Shown piece by piece: positions 55,701-64,000 of a stretch of 64,000 bases of DNA. The stretch spans positions 372,001-436,000 of the forward strand of contig JAIVFI010000016.1 of NCBI GenBank assembly GCA_025558095.1. Direction: 5' to 3'. The number at the start of each line of letters is the position of its first letter. Position 1 is the stretch's first letter. This DNA is from Hyaloraphidium curvatum. Taxonomy: Eukaryota > Monoblepharomycota > Hyaloraphidiomycetes > Hyaloraphidiales > Hyaloraphidiaceae. Made by a program: the position numbers and the translations under genes. Below the pieces are notes generated by a model, which worked only from the letters and a program-made list of their open reading frames with translations, was not told where the DNA came from and made no database searches.

Positions 55701-58700
55701 TCGCGGGGTCGCGATCAATGCTGGACGTGCTGGAACGTCCGCGGAAGACAGGGGATACAGGTGCGCCAGCGGTCGCCCCAAAGAGCGACGGGGCATCGTC
55801 CGACACGTTCGTTAGTGCAGAGACAAGCTCCGGACGGGCTTCGTTGCCCGCCGGATCCAGAAGAGCGGAAGTCGTTCGGTCCCGGTCCCCGTTTTCGTCC
55901 GCGGAGCCACCGTACTCGGACTCGCTCGTACGGAACAGCTCCATCTCCAGATCCTCCTTAAGCTGCTCCTCCGCGCGAACGAGGACCCTCATCTGGGACA
56001 CTGCCCGCTGCATCTTTTCGCACGCTTCCATCTTCAGCCTGACGGTCGTTTCCACGCTCTTGGAGAGATTGTAGAGATCCAGGCCGATCCCGTATGTGCC
56101 ACTTTCAACGGAACCGCTGTCCACGAAGCCGCTGAACTCCTGCGCCGGGATGGCAGGGCTGCTTCCCAAGGTGGGCCAGGACGCCTTGACGCCGAAGCCG
56201 TCGGGCCCATGCGAGTGAGCCAGTTCGAAGCTGGGCAAGACCGGCGAAGTGGGTGACGTCGGAGCCAAGGAGGGCGAGCCCGACCAACCCGAGAGTCCAA
56301 AGGGATCGAGGGCAGAAAAAGGCGTGAACCCGGGCGGGGGGCTAAACTCCTCGGCCTGCCCAGGGTGCCATTGCAAGAGGTAGGAGAGCTCCGGGACTGT
56401 CCGAGCAACGTACGAGGATCCGGGCACTTCATCGGCAATATTTCCCGATCCGCTCGGCGATCCCGAGTGCTCCAACTGCACCGCAATCGAAGGGATAATG
56501 TTGCCCGAACTCTGAGTTGCCGACAGATTGCCAGACGACAGGGAGTCCGAAGCCAAATGACCGCTCTCCGGGCGCACCAGACCGAGCGGGTCGTCCTGAA
56601 TGATCCGCGTGTCCCTCGGACTAAACATCTCATCCGCATCGTAATCCCCGTCCGGTGTTGGGATGGCGGCGCAATCGTCGATAATCCTTGCGAGGTCATT
56701 CGCCCGTCCAAGAAGCTTCCTGAAGTAGGGAATGAGATGCACGTTCGTGCCCGCGGCATCATGCCCGCGGAAAGCGGAATCAGTGCCTGAGCTGAAGGGA
56801 GGAGATCCGCCGGGTGTGCCAGGGTCCACCTGCAAGTCGATGACGGGAATCCCGAGGCCTTGGGCTTCCGCCAGCTCCAAGTCGAGCTCTTCGTGCAGCG
56901 CACGCTGAATCAGCTGAAGGCGCACCCGGTACTCCTTGAGATCCTCGTTGCACTGGGCGATCTCGTACTCCGCCCGATGAACCTCGACGCACGAGTTCGA
57001 ATGCTCCTCAAACACTTGCGGCGGCACTTTGCGGTCGCAGACGTGGCAAAGCACCATCTCCAAGGTGGGAAACGTGCGCTCGGCACGGAACTCCATCTCC
57101 GATTCGCGCGATTCACCAACGACGGCTTCGTCGGCGACCGTGCCAGCCTCGGCGGCGGACGCAGATTCCTCCTGGTTCGGAGACGCCGAGCGCTTTGGGG
57201 TAGTCGCGTGATGCCGCGGAGAGAGGTCCGCTTCGTCGTCCCCCAGGTCGCCTGCATCGTCAGCGGCCGCCCGGCTCGACCCCGCCGACTTGACGCTGGC
57301 GGCATCCGCCGCGGACGCGTCAACCTTTTCCGACTCCCTGTCCACGTTCTCCCAGCCCGCCCCGACGAGGCCGACGGGCTTCGTGACCCAAAAGATGCTC
57401 TTTGCGCTGCCGGTTGCCTTGTCGGTCATCCGCACACCGTTGGCGACCATGTCCATCCAACGACCGTCCTTCCGGATAGCACGGTACCTGATCTCCATGC
57501 TGATGCGGTCGCCCGAGGTGTAGAGCGTCCGCATTGCCGAGATGAAAGCTCTGTGCGCCATTTCCGGCGCGAAGGGCGGCCTGCCCTGTCCGACAATCTC
57601 CGAGACCTCGTAGCCGAAGACCTCGGAGCAGCTCGGCGACACGTACAAGCATTCACCAGTGTCCAAGCTCATTTCCAGGAGCACGGTCAAGTTCTTGGAT
57701 TCTTCAGTCGCGGCATTCAGATCCATCGAGCTCCACTGCTGAGCAACGCTTGCCGGGGCGGCCGGCGGCTGACTCGGCGCCTCCTTCTTAACCACCGGCA
57801 TCGCGTCCACCGTTTTGGGCGAGGTCACTATGGCCGGGCTTTCGGAACCCTCGGCGCTGACGACGCTCGCAAAGCTCGTCCGCCGATCGTTCAGAGATCC
57901 CGTTCTGCCTCCCGGGAGCAGGGGTCCCGAAACTCCCGGATGGCCCGGCCGTGTCCCCACCTGTTGGCCAACAAGGTATCCCCACCAGCGCTCGTCCTCA
58001 CCCAGCTGTTCCACAACCCGCGCAACGGAGGCGAAAGCCATGAGCAACCTGATCACGTACGGCTTGCACGGCCATGTTGGATGTGCGTCCCACATCTGCT
58101 GGAGGTTCCTGATCTCGTCGATCGTCGCTCTGACCCGTTTTGCATCGGCCATGAGCGCCGCGGGGTCCATCTCCAGCACGCGCTGCGCGACTGATATGAG
58201 CTTGGACAATGATTCGTCGAAAAGACTGGGCTCGGCCGCCTCCAGAAGCGGTCCAAGTTCACCAGACGGCGAGCCGGAGAGGTACGAGCGCGAGCCTTTG
58301 CCCGGGCTGCCGCCCTCGGCAAGTTTGCGGCCGTACTCTAGCGGATCCACGATGCGGGATGTCGAGCCAGACAGCGCGTACCGCGGCGGAGACGAGCCAA
58401 GCGACTCGAGGCCGACGTTCTGTCTCCCCGACATTGAATTGTTGGAGCTCGTGCGACGGTGGTGGAAATCCACAGGTAGCGCGTTCGCACCGGCCCTCGC
58501 CACCCGCGAGTTGGCGTCCCGCTCCACGAATTCCTGCAGCGCAGAGACGACCCGGTGCACTTCGGCATCGCATGCCGCCTTGGCAATCCGCAGCCCCGCC
58601 TTGAGCTCGGAAAAGGTCTTGACAAAGTCGCCCAGATCGCCGTCCGAAAGCGTCCTTCGAACCGGCGGCAGCGAACCGTCCGCGCCCTCGAGGGGAGTGT

Positions 58701-60929
58701 CCGGCGTACCGGGCTCGGATGCCTCCGAGCCGTTTGGCTCCGGCGCCGCCGATTTCCGCACCGGGCTGCTGGGCGGGGGCGAGCTCCGCTGCAGGCCCGG
58801 CGACCCCGCTCGGTATATCCGGCGCTGCGGAAGCAGTCCCGGGCTCGAGGTCACGGAAGTCCTGTGCGCCGGCGGCCCCGAAGCCCCTGCCGCGCTCCCC
58901 GGGCGGCCCGCGCCCAGGGGCGACTCGGATCTCGTCGAAATGCCGTCCGAGCTCAGCGCTTCGTCGTCGAAAAAGAAGACAGGGGAAGGGGATCGCAGGA
59001 CCTCCATCATGTTTTCGGCGACGAGGGTGGGCTTGAGGCTGGGAGATTCGCCTCCGACGCCTGCGAACAGCGGAGACCGCGCGTCTCGCGGGTTCCCCGC
59101 GGTATCAGGCGCAGCCGCATCCGGCGTCAAGTCCAAGAACGGGAGGTCCACGAACGGGTTGGAAACCAGCTGAGGGGTCCACCGGAAGCTCTTGGCAGCG
59201 CGGGATTCCATCAGCATGAGCGCATGCGCCTGTACCGAGACCGTCAATGCCGATGACGGCACGGGGAACGTCCGAAACCTTACCTCTCCTCCGCGTCCCC
59301 TGCGGTTGCTGGGCAGACTGGTCTTTCTCGCGTCGATGGTGCTGCCGCTCGCACTAGCGGACGGCGGACCGCCGGGCCGGTCATCCAACGCCGCGAGAAG
59401 CGACGCCGATGCGAGACTGCCGCTCGCCGGAACGTAGCTTGGCTTCCGCCGCGGCGGAATGGCGCGGGCAAAGTTGGGGCGAGCTTCTGGGGTGGCTGGG
59501 GAGGTCGAGCTGGGAGAGGGGCTGTCCACCGTAAGCGTGAAAAGGTCGGGTGCGGCAGACCGGGTTCGCGGCCGGCGTTGGCGTTCTGTGTGGGGCACCG
59601 ACATCAGCTTCTCGCCGGCAACAGCCAGAGCGACAACCCACGCTCGGTCACCCGACCCAAGGGCGAGGCGCTACTGCGCTTGACGACTTCCTGGTGGGGA
59701 AGAGGACCGCTGGCTCCACGCGATAGCGGGCGCCGGCCGGGCGTTTGACTGCCAGCCTCTGGTGCCTGCAGGTGTGCCGCCCGCGAATACGGTGCGGCCG
59801 TGGTCCCCGTGCGCGTCGCCGGGCCGTGGTTCCCGAGAAGGAGTACGTTCGGGCAAGAGGTGGAAAGGGCCAAGAGCTTGGCTGGAAACTCGGGTGCGGG
59901 TTTTCCGAGGCCGGCGCTGTGAGGAATCCTCGTCTGCGACGTCAGGGGCGGTTCCGTCGTCGAGGAGAGTGGCGGATTTCTGAAGTTCGAAAGCCATTAG
60001 CTCTCGTGCCGTCCAGCAGCCACTGGCTACAGCGTTACCGACCTCTCGGAACGTTGGCTCAAGGTCCCGCTAGAGCTCCCCTCGGCCGACACAACGTTGG
60101 AAAGCGACGACGGTCCCGGCGGGGCGCGTCGAAACGGCGGATTTTCGGCATTTCCTGATCGCAGCAGATTCGACCCCGAATGTTCCTGCGCGGTCACCGA
60201 GCGCGGCGAAGACCCCGACGAATCGCTCTCCCCTCCGGAACCCGTCGCCGCAGGCGGAGCTCCCTGTCCCGGAGGCCTGGCCACTGAGCGCGACATCCGC
60301 CTCAGGGGCATCGGGTGCGGTATGGGGATGGGCCGCACGGTCGCGGGGGACTCGGTGACCGACGCCGAGGCCGACGCCGACGATGCAGACGAGACCGAGG
60401 CGGAGCGCTGGCCCCACTGCGGAAACTCCCGCCCGGTGTTGATCGTGAGCGAGGGCGAGTCCGGGCCCGAGCGTTCCGAGGAGAAGGAGGTGGCCGGCTG
60501 GCCGATCGCGCCCGGGGAGGCATGCACGGGGGCGTCGAACAGGGCGGGGCCGCGGACGCCGGCCGGGAACGACCTCGCCAGGTAGTCCGCCGAGGCGTCC
60601 CACGAGTCCTCCGGCCTGTTTGCGGCGTACGAGTAGCCGCCCGAGCCGTGCCCCGAGCCCTGCCCCGATCCCGAGCCCGAGGCGTCCATCGCCGGGAAGA
60701 AGACGTACGCGCCCCTGTCGCCATCGGCGTCCGCGCCCGGCCGCGACAGCTTGCGGAAGCCCGCGGGCAGCGGCGAGCCGGGGGCGGCGCGGCGCGGCTC
60801 CGCGTCGTCCTCGTCGGCCGACGCGCGCAGTGGCGACCCCGCGATGGGCGACAGCGCGCCGCCCGCGAGCGGGTTCAGCGGCGACGGCCGCCGGTCGCCG
60901 CGCCGCTTGACCTTAAAGACCGGGTCCAT
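52780..60929 (-). CDS. RIM15: RIM15-like hybrid kinase (PAS, zinc motif, AGC kinase, response regulator)
   Basis: Greatwall-family nutrient and quiescence kinase acting downstream of PKA/TOR. ATG 60929 opens a Ser/Pro-rich 297-codon exon (MDPVFKVKRRGDRRPSPLNP) spliced through 59980-60038 (GTAACG, CTAAT branch) to KSATLLDDGTAPDVADEDSS. Two further introns give APEAGSQTPGRRPLSR and then RQRRPRTRSAAPDLF, skipping an in-frame TAG near 59671. Then: PAS domain (ECLYVSPSCSEVFGYEVSEI, about 57600), zinc motif CHVCDRKVPPQVFEEHSNSC (about 57040), the kinase (SKGAYGSVYLAKK, HRDLKP, LTDFGLSR, GTPDYLAPES) with a long insert between DFG and APE, the AGC tail, and a receiver domain (ILVAEDNVISAKIIE, LIILDIIMPEMQGDQAA with the phospho-Asp, VLTKPVS). 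Stop at 52780. About 2,400 residues in total, larger than yeast Rim15. Confidence 0.9.
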
Positions 60930-61428
60930 TGCGGCTAGCCCGGCCCAGGAGCGGCACTCGCGGCCATTGGAGGAGGCCGAGATATGGAATTCACGGCTCT
61001 AGACCCGATCTCGAACCACATAAACCTTTAGCCAACCACTCCTCGCTGCCTCCCCCGAAAAAGAGGCACGGCCGTGAGCATTCGGGTGCTCGCCGCGCTG
61101 GTTTTGCGGTCTGCCCTGTTTCTGGGCCACTGGCCGCTCCTCCAGGCCGGGACGCCCGGTCAATCGGGCTGCCGCGCCGGACACCGCTTTTGCGCACTCC
61201 CCCGCCTTGTGCTCCCTCCAGGAGCGGCTCTTCGCGACCCTTGGCTCTGGGCAGGCCTCCCGTGAGCAGCACGAGCAGGTCTGTAGGGGGCGACCGTTGC
61301 CGCACGAGCCTCGGAGGCCAAATATTGCGTTCCCTGCTCGATCTCCTCCGGGATTGACTCGCCGAGTGGACGGGAAGCTCTGTCGACTGTTTGGGACTGT
61401 GGACGCATCTTTGGAGTCCTAACGGAAG
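60930..61428. promoter_or_regulatory. Divergent intergenic region, RIM15 / ADA2
   Basis: 499 bases, the longest gene-free stretch in the window. It contains short frames without coding character and no tRNA or repeat. It probably holds both promoters and 5' leaders. A GAACCACATAAACC run near 61010 is the most AT-rich part. Confidence 0.5.
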
Positions 61429-62997
61429 ATGAGGCACGAAAAGAAAAAGAAAGTGCAAAATGCGGCCGCGGGCCAGGCTTCTGGCGCGTCCGCCGACGCG
61501 GGCGTCGACGCTGCCGGCGAGCCGGCAACCCGTTACCATTGCGACAATTGCACGGCGGACCTCACCGACGTCGTCCGCATCCGCTGCGCCGTGTGCGACG
61601 ATTTTGACCTCTGCGTGCAGTGCTTCTCCAAGGGTGCCGAGCCCGCGGGGTTCAAGCACTCCAACGACCACGACTACCACGTCATGGAGGTCCTGGACTT
61701 TTCCATCTTCTCGCCCGATTGGGCCGCGGACGAGGAGCTGGCGCTCGTCGAGGGCTGCGAAAAGTTCGGGCTGGGCAACTGGGAGCAGATCGCCGAGCAC
61801 ATCGGGACAAAGACAAAGGAGGAGGTCGACAGGCACTACCGCGAGGTCTACCTCGCCGCCGAGGATCAGATGCCGCCCATGGACCGCGATTTCGACAAGG
61901 AATCGAACCGCAAGGAGCTCCGAATACAGGCCCAGGAAAAGGCGGCGAAGCAGGCGGAGATGCGGAAGATTCCCAAGATGCAAAAGGTGGGAAACGCGCT
62001 CATAGGCGTCGATCGGTGTCCGGCTCACCCCGTGACCGCGTGCAGCCCCTTGCATCGACGCCGACGGTCCACGAAGTCGCAGGCTACATGCCGGGGCGCA
62101 TGGAGTTTGAGCACGAGGCGGAGAACGAGGCCGAGGGTCCCGTCAAGGACATGGTGTTTGACGACCCCGTGGACGGCGACGAGGAGCTCAAGCTGGCCGT
62201 GCTGGACATTTACAACGACAAGCTCGCGATACGCGACGAGAGGAAGGCGCTGATCTTCGAGAGGGGCTTGCTGGACTTCAAAAAGATACAGACGCAGGAG
62301 CGCCGACGGTCAAAGGAGGAGAAGGACATGATGTTCCGCTTCAGGGCGTTTGCGCGGATGATGACCAAGGAGGACTTTGAGTTTGCGGAGCGGAACTTTA
62401 CCAGTGGGGTTGACGGCATTCGAAGGGTTACTCCGCTGACCGACCTCTTGCTTGGCAGCCGAGATCGAGCTTCGCAACCGCATTGCCCAGCTGCAGGAGT
62501 GGCGGAGGATGGGCGTGACCACCGCTGCGCAGGGGCTGCAGTACGAGAAGGAGAAGGGTCTTCGGCAGCAGCAGCGGGGCAACGCGGGCTCCCTCATCAG
62601 CTCACGCATGCCTCCTCGCCCCATAATTGCCACGCCGGACCTGGGCCAGTTCACCCCGCGCGCCTCTCCCACACCTTCGGCTGTGCTCGCGGCGACCGCT
62701 GCCGGCCACAACCGCAGCCGGCCGGCGCCTGCCGCCCTGGACCTCGCCAACGCCGAGGGCCTGGAGCTTCTCTCGGAATCCGAGGTCTCGCTGTGCTCGA
62801 TGCTCCGCATCATGCCGCACGCGTACCTCGCCATCAAGGACAAGATGATTTCCGAGTGCCAGCGCCTGCAGGGGCTGCGGAAGCGCCAGGCGAGGGAGCT
62901 CATCAAGATCGACGTCAACAAAACGTCGCGGTTGTGGGACTTTTTCCTCGAGAGCCGGTGGATTTACCTGCCGAAAGAGGATTTGGTTCCGACGTAG
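61429..62997 (+). CDS. ADA2: Transcriptional adaptor ADA2 (SAGA/ADA complexes)
   Basis: Adaptor that activates the GCN5 acetyltransferase. ATG 61429 gives a basic start (MRHEKKKKVQNAAAG), a ZZ zinc finger (YHCDNCTADLTDVVRIRCAV, CDDFDLCVQCF and HDYHVME), a SANT domain (DEELALVEGCEKFGLGNWEQ, EEVDRHYREVYL), and the ADA2-specific GYMPGRMEFEHEAENEAEGP followed by VFDDPVDGDEELKLAVLDIY and a coiled helix. The C-terminal SWIRM domain reads LSESEVSLCSMLRIMPHAYL to LIKIDVNKTSRLWDFFLESR. Introns lie at about 61988-62072 and 62405-62452. Complete; about 440 residues as usual for the family. Confidence 0.94.
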
Positions 62998-63164
62998 CCG
63001 GACTTGGGGGACACATGCGGGAGGGCAGCCGTATGGCTTATTCTTGAACATGGCGGACGCGAGGGAGGGGCTAGGGCACAGTGTAGCTACGGACACGGCA
63101 TCAATGGACGATTTCTGGCGATTTCGGACGGGGTATGGCCGTGGGATGGGGCAGGTACTCGGCA

Positions 63165-63971
63165 TTAAATGCTTCTGCGGACCTCAAAGAACCGCTTGAG
63201 GTAGTAGACCTGCCACAAGCAGACCGCAGTGAGGGTTGCCGACTCGAAGAGAGACCACCACATGACGCGCGAGTTGGTGGACTCGGCAGCTGCAGGGAGT
63301 GGTGTCAATGGTTGCCCACACAAGCCCTGTCGCTCGAGAAACTCACTGGCCTGGTGCGTCCTTTCGCGGGCCATCATGTAGGCCTGCTCGTCGCGGATCG
63401 ACCGGAGCCCGTCGGCCAGCATGCGGATTTCCGATTCCAGCGGAGTCACGGCTGGGGATGCGGAGTGAGTCCGGGCCGTCAAGACGACATTCGGGCAAGC
63501 CCACCGTCCGTGTTGTCTGCCTGCTCCATTTTCATCGAGATCGTGCTGCGCTCGTCCGGGCCCATGACGGAGAACGCGACGGTCTTGTCGCTGACCGACG
63601 ACATCTGGTTGCTGAAGCAGTACGTGTACTTGCCGTCAGTCTCGGCCACCACGCCGTACGTGGCCGTCGATTGCCGAAACACCGAGTACAGCAGCCGGTC
63701 GTCCGGCGAGGACACCTGCAGGGAGCAGTCGGCGTCGGTGCCACGGCCATGTTCCGGGTGAACGCGGCACACCCACCCAAAAGTCGATGTCCAAGCTCCC
63801 GCCGGAGCCGACCTCGAAGCTCAGGTCCAACCGGTCGCCGCGATCCAGCTTGTCCCAGAAGCACTGCTTCTCCTGCGGCCGCAGCTTTATCGAAAACGTC
63901 GAGAACGCGTCGCCGACGCGCGCGAGCCCGAGGAGCGCGGCCGCGAGGAGGGCCAACGCGGCAAAACGCAT
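63165..63971 (-). CDS. EMP24: p24-family cargo receptor, EMP24/TMED2 type
   Basis: Membrane protein cycling between ER and Golgi in COPII/COPI vesicles and selecting cargo such as GPI-anchored proteins. ATG 63971 starts a signal peptide (MRFAALALLAAALLGLARVG), then the GOLD domain: STFSIKLRPQEKQCFWDKLD, GDRLDLSFEVGSGGSLDIDF, and after an intron LLYSVFRQSTATYGVVAE and KYTYCFSNQMSSVSDKTVAF. The two cysteines form the usual disulphide. A coiled coil (LESEIRMLADGLRSIRDEQA, YMMARERTHQ) leads to ESTNSRVMWWSLFESATLTA, the single membrane helix, and a cytosolic tail YYLKRFFEVRRSI with the FF motif used for coat binding. The tail is nearly identical to p24-beta members. Introns near 63730-63780, 63455-63490 and 63270-63320. 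Convergent with ADA2 (167 bases). Confidence 0.93.
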
Positions 63972-64000
63972 GGCCGGCGAGGAATGTGCGCCGCCAGCGC

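Noticed and set aside
56860..59173. Two plus-strand frames of about 450 codons opposite RIM15
   Set aside because: They mirror the PAS/zinc region and the disordered N-terminal part of the kinase; composition and lack of domains mark them as shadows.
59671..59673. In-frame TAG upstream of the RIM15 kinase frame as a sign of a pseudogene
   Set aside because: Two introns with correct phase skip it, and every downstream domain is intact.
60990..61020. Possible tRNA B-box (GGTTCGAGATC on the minus strand)
   Set aside because: The flanking bases do not form a T-stem, and no D-arm or acceptor stem can be drawn.

Overview
The window is nuclear DNA of a GC-rich eukaryote with a compact, intron-rich genome. 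Introns are about 40-80 bases, begin GT (usually GTGNGN), carry a CTRAY-like branch point close to the 3' AG, and interrupt almost every gene. Gene content (RIM15-type kinase with PAS, zinc motif and response regulator; ADA2; TSR1; LAA1/HEATR5; COX4; PAH1-type lipin) points to a fungus. An ER HSP90 (GRP94) ending in HDEL is missing from the well-known ascomycete and basidiomycete yeasts. Together with a membrane-bound class III adenylyl cyclase with transmembrane helices, this suggests an early-diverging, possibly zoosporic, fungus or close relative. That placement is inference; no rRNA or other marker is present.

Layout, left to right: SPT6 (-, 3' end cut off by the window edge), COX4/COX5B (+), ATG2 (+), AIP1/WDR1 (+), GRP94 (-), proteasome assembly chaperone 3 (+), cytosolic PheRS alpha (-), lipin/PAH1 (+), cactin (-), a forkhead factor (+), TSR1 (-), a transposase-Fanzor unit (+), an RRN5-like SANT protein (+), HEATR5/LAA1 with a long FxxF-rich N-terminus (-), adenylyl cyclase (+), a cysteine-rich single-pass membrane protein (-), phosphoserine aminotransferase (+), RIM15-like kinase (-), ADA2 (+), EMP24/TMED2 (-). 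Apart from two same-strand runs the genes alternate strand, sharing divergent promoters of about 100-500 bases and convergent 3' ends only 16-350 bases apart. No tRNA, rRNA, CRISPR array or IS element of bacterial type was seen.

The standout is 29255-37836. A Tc1/mariner/IS630-type DDE transposase with two N-terminal HTH domains is followed on the same strand by exons whose C-terminus is a Fanzor (eukaryotic TnpB homologue): a DPG RuvC-I motif, the NEYLTSQMC..C segment, a four-cysteine zinc ribbon and a terminal RDVNS motif. Eight introns with good splice sites and matching phases join everything into one open frame of about 2,725 codons. It could therefore be a transposase-RNA-guided-nuclease fusion, squeezed between TSR1 (104 bases away) and an RRN5-like gene (53 bases away), with no terminal repeats visible by eye.

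Functional links among the neighbours are loose, as usual in fungal genomes: transcription and chromatin (SPT6, ADA2, RRN5-like, forkhead), secretory and endosomal traffic (GRP94, EMP24, LAA1), autophagy and lipid supply (ATG2, lipin), and nutrient signalling (adenylyl cyclase and RIM15, whose homologues act in the cAMP/PKA-TOR network). Exon boundaries given here were read by eye from splice consensus plus reading-frame phase.
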